Assembly (NCBI GenBank): GCA_013698195.1 | Contig: JACCVK010000327.1 | Location: 1 to 21,282 of the forward strand | Reading direction: 5' to 3' | DNA from: Actinomycetota bacterium | GTDB lineage: Bacteria > Actinomycetota > Thermoleophilia > Gaiellales > Gaiellaceae | DNA: 21,282 nucleotides | Program-made: the position numbers and the translations under genes | Notes under the pieces: generated by a model | Database searches by the model: none | The model's input: only the letters and a program-made list of their open reading frames with translations | What the model was told of the DNA's origin: nothing | In this document: positions 6,393 to 13,169 of the stretch, piece after piece | How the letters are laid out: each line of letters begins with the position of its first letter | Position numbering within the stretch: position 1 is the first letter of the stretch

Positions 6393-7280
6393 ATGACGCA
6401 AATGGAGACGCCCAGGACTCAGATGGAGACGCCGAACATCGATACCAACCGCATCGCGCAGGCCTCGCAAGGGGCCCTCTCGAAGACCGACATCGAGCGC
6501 CGGGAGAAAGTTTTCTCCGTCGCCGATCTCGGCGTGTTCTACAGCGGTAAGCCAGCGCTCGAGGAGGTCGAGCTCGACATCCACAAGAACACGATCACCG
6601 CGTTCATCGGACCGTCGGGATGCGGAAAGAGCACGTTCATCCGCTGCTTCAACCGCATGAACGACCTCATTCCGGGAGCAGAGGTGCGCGGCACGGTGCT
6701 GTACCACGGAGCCGATCTCTACGGTCGCGACGTCGACCCGGTCGAGCTTCGGAGGCGCATCGGCATGGTGTTCCAAAAGCCGAACCCTTTCCCGAAATCG
6801 ATTTACGACAACATCGCGTTCGGGCCGCGGGTGCTGAGTATGAAGGGCAGTCTCGACGAGCGCGTGGAAGGTGCCCTCCGCCACGCGGCACTGTGGGAGG
6901 AGGTCAAGGATCGCCTGAAGGACAGCGCGCGCGGGCTCTCGGGCGGACAGCAGCAGCGGCTCTGCATCGCACGCGCCCTCGCCGTCGAGCCGGACGTGAT
7001 CCTCATGGACGAACCGGCCTCGGCGCTCGATCCGATCTCGACGACGCGGATCGAGGACCTCATGCACGACCTGAAGCGCGAGTACACGATCGTGATCGTC
7101 ACGCACAACATGCAACAGGCTGCCCGTGTCGCGGACATGACGGCCTTCTTCAGCGTCGTCGTGAACGACGACGGAAGCGCTCGGCGTGGCATCCTCGTCG
7201 AGTACGACACGACGGCGAAGATCTTCACCTCGCCCGGCGATAGAAGGACGGAGGACTACGTGACGGGGCGATTCGGATGA
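6393..7280 (+). CDS. pstB: Phosphate ABC transporter ATPase PstB
   Basis: 295 residues. It has the Walker A GPSGCGKST (73-81), Q-loop FQKP (Gln128), ABC signature LSGGQQQR (182-189), Walker B VILMDEP (202-208) and switch His238 in VTHNMQQ. The C-terminal YDTTAKIFTSPGDRRTEDYVTGRFG is characteristic of PstB. It powers uptake by PstC-PstA. Start ATG 6393 follows GTGAGG and lies 4 nt after pstA. The N-terminus carries about 40 residues before the ATPase fold, longer than the minimal family, including the tandem heptapeptide TQMETPR-TQMETPN; internal ATGs at 6402 and 6423 are possible alternative starts. The last codon overlaps the phoU start (ATGA). Confidence 0.96.
   Translation: MTQMETPRTQMETPNIDTNRIAQASQGALSKTDIERREKVFSVADLGVFYSGKPALEEVELDIHKNTITAFIGPSGCGKSTFIRCFNRMNDLIPGAEVRGTVLYHGADLYGRDVDPVELRRRIGMVFQKPNPFPKSIYDNIAFGPRVLSMKGSLDERVEGALRHAALWEEVKDRLKDSARGLSGGQQQRLCIARALAVEPDVILMDEPASALDPISTTRIEDLMHDLKREYTIVIVTHNMQQAARVADMTAFFSVVVNDDGSARRGILVEYDTTAKIFTSPGDRRTEDYVTGRFG
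6396..6437 (+). repeat. Tandem 21-bp repeat in the 5' end of pstB
   Basis: Two adjacent 21-bp units (6396-6416 and 6417-6437) encode TQMETPR and TQMETPN. They differ at a few positions, mostly third codon positions and the last codon, so the duplication has been kept in frame for some time. It extends the protein's non-conserved N-terminal tail. Confidence 0.7.
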
Positions 7281-7957
7281 GGATCGAGCTACAGCGGGAG
7301 CTCGACGCGCTCGAGGCAGGCTTCCAAGAAGCGGGCGAGATCGTGGTCAGGGCGATTCGCGGCGCCACCGACGCGCTTCGCACGCAGGATGTCGAGCTGT
7401 GTGACGAGGTGATCGCGTTCGACGACGAAATCGATGACCGGTACCTGGCAATCGAGCGCCAGGTCGAGCTCGTGCTCGCACGACAGACCCCGGTTGCGAC
7501 GGATCTGCGCCTCGTTCTTGCGCTCCTTCACTCGGGGCTCCATCTCGAGCGCATGGGCGACCAGTGCGTGACGATCGCGAAGCTGACGAAGCTCTCGAGC
7601 CACCTCGGTGCGCAGCCGGCCGTCATGGAGAGCCTGGTGGAGATGGGCGAGCGCTCCGCGGAGATGGTCAAGGTCTCGCTCACGGCGTTTTCCATGCGGG
7701 ATGTCCAGCAGGCCCGGGAGCTACACCAGCTCGATGAGCTGATCGACCCGGCGAACCGGCAGGTGTTCCACGAAGTCCTACGCTACGTCCACGACGTGGA
7801 AGCGCTCGAGTGGGGCATGAGGCAGATCACCGTGTCCCGCTGCTTCGAGCGCATCGGCGACAACGCCGTCGACATCGGCGAGCAGACTGCGTTTCTCGTG
7901 ACCGGCGAGTTCGCCGAGTTCACCGACGCATCGCACGACCCGCGGCCGCTCGGCTGA
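7277..7957 (+). CDS. phoU: Phosphate signalling protein PhoU
   Basis: 226 residues, the usual PhoU length, all helical: two repeated three-helix bundles. The metal-binding signatures are visible once per repeat: LHLERMGDQCVTIAKL (around 94-109) and RCFERIGDNAVDIGEQTAFL (around 190-209). PhoU couples the state of the Pst transporter to the sensor kinase and limits uptake under phosphate excess. The start overlaps the pstB stop by 4 nt, so it is translationally coupled. With a kinase here that lacks membrane helices, PhoU is the obvious physical link between Pst and signalling; that step is inference. Confidence 0.95.
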   Translation: MRIELQRELDALEAGFQEAGEIVVRAIRGATDALRTQDVELCDEVIAFDDEIDDRYLAIERQVELVLARQTPVATDLRLVLALLHSGLHLERMGDQCVTIAKLTKLSSHLGAQPAVMESLVEMGERSAEMVKVSLTAFSMRDVQQARELHQLDELIDPANRQVFHEVLRYVHDVEALEWGMRQITVSRCFERIGDNAVDIGEQTAFLVTGEFAEFTDASHDPRPLG

Positions 7958-7970
7958 CGACGCCGTTCCC

Positions 7971-8009
7971 TTTACCACTCCGCCACCCTCCGTTCACTTC
8001 CCGTGACCC
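7971..8009 (+). promoter_or_regulatory. PHO box upstream of the second pstS
   Basis: Repeats at 11-bp steps: TTTACC at 7971, GCCACC at 7982, TTCACT at 7993 and a weaker TGACCC at 8004. The spacing equals that of the box at 3541, though the repeats are more degenerate. It lies 69-107 bp before the second pstS start and indicates separate phosphate-starvation control rather than simple read-through from the pst operon. Confidence 0.7.
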
Positions 8010-8077
8010 CACGGCGGCTGCCGGCGCGGCGACCATCGCACCGGAGTGGGCAAATCGACAGGAGGAGTTGGGACGGG

Positions 8078-9058
8078 ATGAAGCAGGTACTCAGGCGCCG
8101 TGGCGTCATCGTTCTGGTGGGGGTTGTCGCGAGCCTTGCGATCGTCTCTGCCGCGACTGGAGCTGGTCCCACGTACAACCTCAAGAAGCTGACGGGCTCG
8201 GTCTCGGCCGACGGCTCGTCGACCGTTGGCCCTTACACCACAGCGGCCGCCGAGCTCTTCAGGCAGGCCGGCGCCACCAAGGTGAAGGTCACCGTCGGGA
8301 TCTCGGGCACGGGCGGCGGCTTCCAGCGCTTCTGCAAGGGAGAGACCGACCTCTCGGACGCATCGCGGCCGATGCGCCAGAGCGAGGCGAACGCGTGCAA
8401 GGACGCGAACATCGGCTCGTGGCGGGCATTCACGGTCGCGAACGACGCGTTGACGGTGGTCGTCAACCAGCAGAACACGTGGGCGCAGTGCCTTACCGTG
8501 CCCGAGCTGAAGAAGATCTGGGAGCCGGGCTCGAAGGTGAACAACTGGAAGGACGTTCGCTCGAGCTTCCCGGACGTGCCGCTCAAGCTGTTCGGCCCCG
8601 GAACGGACTCAGGCACGTTCGAGTACTTCACGGAGGCGATCAACGGCAAAGCCCGTGCGAGCCGCACCGACTACCAGGCGAGTGAGGACGACAACGTGCT
8701 CGTCCAGGGTGTCTCCGGCGAGCGAGGCGGCATGGGCTACTTCGGCTACTCGTACTACGTCGAGAATCAGAGCCGGCTCAACGCCATTCAGGTGCGGAAC
8801 CCGAAGTCCGACCAGTGCGTCGCGCCGGGCGTCGCGACGGTGCACAACAACACGTACAAGCCGCTCTCGAGGCCGCTCTTCATCTACGCGAAGGGATCCT
8901 CGTTCAAGCGGACAGAGGTTCAGGCCTTCATCGACTTCATCTTCGACAACGAGGTCAAGATCGCCCAGCGTTCCCGCTTCGTCTCGCTTACGAAGCCGCA
9001 GCTGAAGCGCGCGCAGGCGAACTTCATCCTCGCCGTGAAGGCGTCCAAGAAGGGCTAG
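8078..9058 (+). CDS. pstS: Second phosphate-binding protein, PstS-like, exported and not lipidated
   Basis: 326 residues from ATG 8078, with GGAGGAG 10 nt upstream. The signal peptide is MKQVLRRRGVIVLVGVVASLAIVSAATGAG: a basic start, hydrophobic core and Ala-rich end, but no lipobox cysteine. The rest is a close paralogue of the PstS at 3613: DGSSTVGPY, GISGTGGGFQRFC, DLSDASR, KIWEPGSKVNNW, SFPDVPLKLFGPGTDSGTF and the same four cysteines. It sits alone after phoU, with its own PHO box and a strong terminator and no second PstC/PstA/PstB. It may serve the same transporter or act as a released phosphate scavenger. The C-terminal Lys-rich end (KASKKG) might hold it to the acidic cell wall. Confidence 0.92.
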   Translation: MKQVLRRRGVIVLVGVVASLAIVSAATGAGPTYNLKKLTGSVSADGSSTVGPYTTAAAELFRQAGATKVKVTVGISGTGGGFQRFCKGETDLSDASRPMRQSEANACKDANIGSWRAFTVANDALTVVVNQQNTWAQCLTVPELKKIWEPGSKVNNWKDVRSSFPDVPLKLFGPGTDSGTFEYFTEAINGKARASRTDYQASEDDNVLVQGVSGERGGMGYFGYSYYVENQSRLNAIQVRNPKSDQCVAPGVATVHNNTYKPLSRPLFIYAKGSSFKRTEVQAFIDFIFDNEVKIAQRSRFVSLTKPQLKRAQANFILAVKASKKG

Positions 9059-9082
9059 AGCTTCCCTCCAACCTGCCGGACG

Positions 9083-9111
9083 AAAGGGCGGCCCGTCGGG
9101 GGCCGCCCTTT
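9083..9111 (+). terminator. Strong rho-independent terminator after the second pstS
   Basis: Perfect 12-bp stem (AAAGGGCGGCCC / GGGCCGCCCTTT) with a 5-nt loop, followed by GTCTT, 24 nt after the pstS stop. It also precedes the 3' end of the convergent arsenate reductase gene and could act on both transcripts. Confidence 0.85.
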
Positions 9112-9135
9112 GTCTTATGCGGGATCGTTCTCCGT

Positions 9136-9777
9136 CTACGAAGCGAGGGGGATGCCGAGCTCCGTAAGCAGCCGCTGCACGCGCAAGTCGATGTCGTCAC
9201 GGATCGCGCGGACTTCCTCGTACGATACGGCCGCGGCCGGATCTGAGACGTCCCAGTCCTCGTAGCGCTTGCCGGGATAGAGGGGGCAAGCATCGCCGCA
9301 GCCCATGGTGACGACGACGTCCGCGGCTCGAACCACCTCGTCCGTGAGGGGTTTCGGGAATGCCTCTGCCAGGTCCACGCCGAGCTCCGCCATCGACTCC
9401 GCCACCAGCGGGTTGACGACCTCGGCCGGATCCGAGCCGGCGGATCGGACTCCCACCAGCCCTCCGGAGCGGAGCGTGACGAGACCGGCTGCGATCTGAC
9501 TCCTGCCGGCGTTCTGCACGCACACGAACAGGACCTCCGGCTGGTCCTTCGTCACGAGCCCTTCAGCCTGGCCCAGTGCCCGTAGCCGCTCGCGCGCGAA
9601 CCGGTGTGCCAGTACGGGGACGAAGACATTGATCTTCGAGCCGTCCAGAAGGTCGACGGACTCGGCGAGGAAGCGGCCGATCGTCTCCCGTGAAAACGTT
9701 CCGGCGAACTCGTCCTCGAGAGCTTCCGCGGCTTTCTCGACGTGGTTGCGAGTTACCGGATCCAGCATGTCGGTCAT
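9136..9777 (-). CDS. arsC: Arsenate reductase (LMW-PTP fold) with N-terminal helical domain
   Basis: 213 residues. Residues 1-75 form a helical domain like the three-helix bundle found on actinobacterial ArsC-type proteins. Residues 80-213 are a low-molecular-weight phosphatase fold: the P-loop VLFVCVQNAGRSQIA contains the CX5R motif (Cys86, Arg92), and VVTMGCGDACPLYPG gives Cys160 and Cys164. Three cysteines in this arrangement fit a disulfide-cascade arsenate reductase recycled by thioredoxin. WDVSDPAA holds the catalytic Asp (179). ATG 9777 has an AAAGGAG site. It reduces arsenate, which enters through phosphate transporters, to arsenite. No arsenite pump or ArsR is seen nearby. The alternative, a protein-tyrosine phosphatase, is less likely given the cysteines. 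Confidence 0.9.
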   Translation of the reverse strand: MTDMLDPVTRNHVEKAAEALEDEFAGTFSRETIGRFLAESVDLLDGSKINVFVPVLAHRFARERLRALGQAEGLVTKDQPEVLFVCVQNAGRSQIAAGLVTLRSGGLVGVRSAGSDPAEVVNPLVAESMAELGVDLAEAFPKPLTDEVVRAADVVVTMGCGDACPLYPGKRYEDWDVSDPAAAVSYEEVRAIRDDIDLRVQRLLTELGIPLAS

Positions 9778-9925
9778 TGCATCTCCTTTGGGACTCGTAC
9801 TCCCCAATCGTCGCAGCGACGGTCGCACTCAACGGTCGACACGACGTGAAAGAGTGGAGAGAGAGGGCTCCGACGTTCACCAGTCCGAGACACCTCGCGG
9901 CGGGTGCCGCACTACGCTGAGCGCA

Positions 9926-11323
9926 GTGCGCCGAAGCATCGAGCGTGAGCTGAAGCTTGTCCCGAGCGAGAGCTTTCGCCTTGCCGATCTCGGCGAGCCG
10001 CTCGAACCTCGCGTGTTTCAATCGACCTACCACGACACGTCTGACTTTCAGCTCGCGCGGCATGGGATCACGTTGCGTCTGCGGATGGAGGATGGCACAG
10101 GGCTCTGGCAGCTGAAGATCCCGACCGGTGCAAAGCGCATCGAGCTCGAGGTCCCCGGTCCGCCCGCGATCCCGCCCGCGGAGCTGACCGATCCGCTCGT
10201 CATCCACCTTCGTGGGCGATCGCTTGGCAAGATCGCCCGCCTGCGCACGCGACGGCAGACTGTCCGGCGAGACGGTGCCGAGATCGTCGAGGACGCGGTC
10301 TCCGTGTTCGAAGGACCACGGGTCGTGAAGCGCTTCCGGGAGGTCGAGATCGAGCTCGTCGACGGAGACGAGCGCTCACTTCGCCGGCTCGAGGGCGAGC
10401 TGCGAGAGGCCGGAGCTGAAAGGGGAGAGTTCATACCCAAGCTCCACCGAGCACTCGACATCGCAGTCGACGGCGCGCCGGAGCTCGAGGCCGTCCGGAC
10501 CCCGAGCGAGGCGTTTCGCCGCGCGCTCGCCGACCAGCGTCGTCAGCTCGTCGCTCATGACCCGGGCAGTCGGATCGGCGGCGACCCGGAGGACCTTCAT
10601 CAGCTACGCGTCGCGACCCGGCGCTCACGAGCTTTCGTCCGAGCGGCGAAAGCACTGGTCGAGCCGAAATGGGCAGACGCCCTGCGAACGGAGCTCGGCT
10701 GGCTCGGCTCGATTCTCGGTCCAGCACGCGATGCCGACGTGCTCCTCGAGTACATGACCCAAGCCACGGTGGCGCTCGGCGACGAGGGGCGCGCGTCCGA
10801 GCTCGTGCGAGCGCTGGAGAAGGAGCGTGATCGAGCTCGACGCTCGGCACTCGCTGCCCTCTCCCGCAAGCGTTACTTCACGCTCCTCGATCGGCTCGCC
10901 GAGAAGCCGCCGCTGATCGACGCCGGCGACGTGCGCCTCGCTGATCTCTGGTGGCACGAGTTCAAGCGCACGCGAAAGGCCTTCGAGAGGCTGGACAAGC
11001 GGTCGCCGGACGAAGAGCTTCATGCTGGTCGGATTCGGGTGAAGCGCGCTCGCTACGCGGCCGAGTTGGGCGGGCATGAGCTCGGTACGGCAGGCGAGCG
11101 GTTCGTGTCAGCGGCGAAGACGCTCCAGGATGTTCTCGGCGAGCACCAGGACTCGACTGTTGCGTCCGAGTGGATCGAGGGATGGGGCGAGCAGAATCCC
11201 GAATCTCGTCAGCTCGTGCAGCGCCTGCTCGAACAGGAGCGGAAGCGGCGAAAGAGCGCCCGTCGAGCCTGGCCACGAAAGTGGGAGCGGCTCGTGCGGA
11301 GGGCGCGCGAGGCGAAGCCGTGA
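9926..11323 (+). CDS. CYTH-CHAD domain protein (triphosphate tunnel fold plus polyphosphate-binding helices)
   Basis: 465 residues. The N-terminal CYTH domain (about 1-185) starts with the signature ERELKL (Glu6, Glu8, Lys10) and continues with strands rich in paired basic and acidic residues (TLRLRMEDG, LWQLKIPTG, KRFREVEIELVDGD), the tunnel that binds triphosphate and metal. The C-terminal CHAD domain (about 190-465) is helical with conserved His and basic residues: DLHQLRVATRRSRAFVRAAK and RIRVKRARYAAEL. CHAD domains bind polyphosphate, and proteins with this pair localise to polyphosphate granules in some bacteria. Start GTG 9926 directly precedes the CYTH motif. The Nudix gene overlaps its stop (GTGA). 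Ppk and Ppx are encoded convergently downstream, supporting a polyphosphate role. Whether the CYTH site is catalytic is unknown. Confidence 0.92.
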   Translation: MRRSIERELKLVPSESFRLADLGEPLEPRVFQSTYHDTSDFQLARHGITLRLRMEDGTGLWQLKIPTGAKRIELEVPGPPAIPPAELTDPLVIHLRGRSLGKIARLRTRRQTVRRDGAEIVEDAVSVFEGPRVVKRFREVEIELVDGDERSLRRLEGELREAGAERGEFIPKLHRALDIAVDGAPELEAVRTPSEAFRRALADQRRQLVAHDPGSRIGGDPEDLHQLRVATRRSRAFVRAAKALVEPKWADALRTELGWLGSILGPARDADVLLEYMTQATVALGDEGRASELVRALEKERDRARRSALAALSRKRYFTLLDRLAEKPPLIDAGDVRLADLWWHEFKRTRKAFERLDKRSPDEELHAGRIRVKRARYAAELGGHELGTAGERFVSAAKTLQDVLGEHQDSTVASEWIEGWGEQNPESRQLVQRLLEQERKRRKSARRAWPRKWERLVRRAREAKP

Positions 11324-11709
11324 CGCGGGTTGTTCGGGCGGCGGGAGGCGTCGTCCTCAACGATGCGCTCGACGTGCTGGTCGTGCACCGAGAGCAATAC
11401 GACGACTGGTCGTTCCCGAAGGGCAAGGCCGAACGGGACGAGCGCGACGAGGACTGCGCTCTCCGGGAGGTCGAGGAGGAGACCGGTCTCCGCTGCGCGC
11501 TCGGCGACGAGCTCCCGGCGACGGAATACGTCGACGCAAAGGGCCGCCCGAAGCGCGTCCGCTACTGGCTGATGCGTCCCATCGGCGGAGAGCTTGCTTA
11601 CCGTCACGAGGTCGACGACGCTCGTTGGGTCTCAAACGACGAGGCTCGCGAGCTGCTCACGTACCAGCGCGACGTGGCGGTGCTCGACAGCATGACCGGT
11701 TTGTCTTGA
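11320..11709 (+). CDS. Nudix hydrolase (MutT1 N-domain-like)
   Basis: 129 residues. A complete Nudix box is present: G then five residues then E in GKAERDE, seven residues, then REVEEETGL, which supplies the metal-binding glutamates. The core AGGVVLNDALDVLVVHREQYDDWSFPKGK resembles the Nudix half of mycobacterial MutT1 and Ap4A-type hydrolases. In MutT1 this domain is fused to a histidine-phosphatase domain; here such a phosphatase follows as a separate, frameshifted gene 56 nt on. Likely substrates are diadenosine polyphosphates or oxidised nucleoside triphosphates. The GTG start overlaps the CYTH-CHAD stop by 4 nt, indicating one operon. Confidence 0.9.
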   Translation: MTRVVRAAGGVVLNDALDVLVVHREQYDDWSFPKGKAERDERDEDCALREVEEETGLRCALGDELPATEYVDAKGRPKRVRYWLMRPIGGELAYRHEVDDARWVSNDEARELLTYQRDVAVLDSMTGLS

Positions 11710-11765
11710 CCTGAGCTTCGACAGCGCGCGAGAATCCCGCCTAGGGACAGAGTGAAGGGTGGGTG

Positions 11766-12234
11766 ATGCTGTTACTGAGACATGCGAGCGCGGGCGAGCG
11801 GCTGTCGACGCTGGGCCCTCGATGCTGCGCGCCCGCTTGATCGCGCTGGGCGTATGCAGGCGGCGCGGCTCCCTGAAAGCCTTGCCGGGCATCGGATCGA
11901 GCGGATCGTCTCGAGTCCGCTCGCCCGTTGTGTCGAGTCGGTGCTTCCACTCGCGCGGATTCTCGAGCTCGACGTCGAGAGCCGGACCGAGCTCGAGCCC
12001 GAGGTGCCAAAACGCCGTCTGCTCCGGCTCCTCGGCGAGCTTCCGCCCTCCGCACTCGTATGCACGCACCGCGAAACGTTCGAGACGCTTTTCGAAGGCA
12101 CGATCAAGTGTGAGAAGGGCGGTGCGTGGCTCGTGGAGCGCCGCGGAGGGCGCTGGAAGCCGATCGCTTACTTGCCACCGCCCGAGGAGCGGCCCCGGAC
12201 ACGCGTCCGTCGTGCGGCGGTCGCATCCGGGTAG
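11766..12234 (+). pseudogene. SixA/MutT1-C-like histidine phosphatase, broken by a frameshift
   Basis: The ATG at 11766 (or GTG 11763) opens with MLLLRHASAGER, the catalytic RH motif of the histidine-phosphatase superfamily, but that frame ends at a TGA at 11838-11840. The rest of the domain is in the next frame (visible from about 11805): RRWALDAARPLDRAGRMQAARL, RIERIVSSPLARCVESVLPLA, LVCTHRETFETLF with the second catalytic His, and KGGAWLVERRGGRWKPIAYL. The order matches SixA and the C-terminal half of mycobacterial MutT1. One extra base, or two missing bases, near 11800-11806 explains the break. Downstream codons remain clean, so the mutation is recent or a sequencing error. The ORF at 11782-12234 alone would lack the nucleophilic His. 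Product if intact: phosphohistidine or 5'-phosphate hydrolase of about 155 residues. Confidence 0.8.
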
Positions 12235-12257
12235 AGCGGCAGCGCGCCCGCGCTCTA
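12232..12257. terminator. Bidirectional hairpin built from two convergent stop codons
   Basis: Perfect 7-bp inverted repeat (TAGAGCG / CGCTCTA) with a 12-nt loop. The outer TAG on each strand is the stop codon: of the histidine phosphatase on plus and of ppx on minus. It could end both convergent transcripts, though it lacks a T tract. Confidence 0.45.
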
Positions 12258-13148
12258 GGCGACCGCAGCTTTGTCGTGCGCCAGCGCGAGCGCAGCACCC
12301 TCACGAAGCCCGCCCCGTCCGACCTCGAGTGGAGTCTCGAGCAACCGCGCCAGCTCCGCGAGAACGAGCGTGCCGCCGAGCAGGGTCTCTCCGCGCTCCG
12401 GAGTGATGCCCGTTCCGGCGACCACCTTGTTGGCGCCCTTGCGGACGATCGACTTGGCGAGCTTTGCGAGCTCGTCCTCGCCGAATCGCTTGCCGACGAG
12501 CCTGCCCACAGCCCGCGCGGTGCCGCCGACTGCCAGTGCCGTCTCAGGGCGAGGCGGGTCGAGGCCAGCCAGAAGGACGAGCACCTGCGTGCGGGCGGCC
12601 GCGACGTCTTCCTGGGACGGGCTGTCCGAGGGCAGGAACGCTCGCGTCACGCGCAATGCGCCCGCGTCGCGTGACTCGACCCATGACGGCCCACGTCCGG
12701 GTTCCCCTGCCGCCACCTCGCACGAGCCGCCGCCCAGATCCACGACAGCAACCGTGCCAGGAGGGTCGCTGAGACGGCTCACGGCGCCGTGCCAGGCCAA
12801 TCGCCCTTCGTCCTCGGCACTCAGCACGACTACCGGGGCGCGAGTTGCCCGGGCGAGGATGTCCACGAGCTCGTCGCCGTTCTCCGCCTGGCGCCCGGGC
12901 GCGGTGACGATCGTCTCCAGGCGCTCGCAGCCGGCCCTGCGAGCCAGCCGCGAGTACCGGCGGGCGACCTCGCTCGTCTGGGCGAGTTTCTCGATCCCGA
13001 TCCGGCCGAGGCGGTACGCGTCGTCACCGAGCCGCAGATACTCGCGCTCACGCCCGAGCTCCTTGACGTCGCCCCGCTCGACCCGAGCGACGAGCAGGCG
13101 CACCGAGTTCGAGCCGACGTCGATGACCGCGACCTTCACAGCCAGCAT
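12255..13148 (-). CDS. ppx: Exopolyphosphatase, Ppx/GppA family (single-module form)
   Basis: 297 residues, covering only the two-lobed ASKHA catalytic module and lacking the C-terminal HD-like domains of E. coli Ppx, as in the short actinobacterial enzymes. Motifs are AVIDVGSNSVRLLVA (phosphate-1), ETIVTAPGRQAENG, VLSAEDEGRLAWHG with the catalytic Glu, VAVVDLGGGSCEVA (phosphate-2), LAVGGTARAVGRL and a closing GLREGAALAL. It releases phosphate from polyphosphate ends, or acts on pppGpp. The start is ATG 13148, 21 nt after the ppk stop, with GAAGG upstream; GTG 13139 (VKVAVIDVG) is an alternative. It is the last gene of the DUF47-PiT-ppk-ppx operon, so synthesis and breakdown of polyphosphate share a transcript. 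Confidence 0.92.
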   Translation of the reverse strand: MLAVKVAVIDVGSNSVRLLVARVERGDVKELGREREYLRLGDDAYRLGRIGIEKLAQTSEVARRYSRLARRAGCERLETIVTAPGRQAENGDELVDILARATRAPVVVLSAEDEGRLAWHGAVSRLSDPPGTVAVVDLGGGSCEVAAGEPGRGPSWVESRDAGALRVTRAFLPSDSPSQEDVAAARTQVLVLLAGLDPPRPETALAVGGTARAVGRLVGKRFGEDELAKLAKSIVRKGANKVVAGTGITPERGETLLGGTLVLAELARLLETPLEVGRGGLREGAALALAHDKAAVA

Positions 13149-13169
13149 TGTTCCCGTGCCTTCGGCTGG

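Noticed and set aside
9876..9894. TTCACC and GACACC before the CYTH-CHAD gene as a possible PHO box
   Set aside because: They are 13 bp apart rather than 11 and no third repeat exists.
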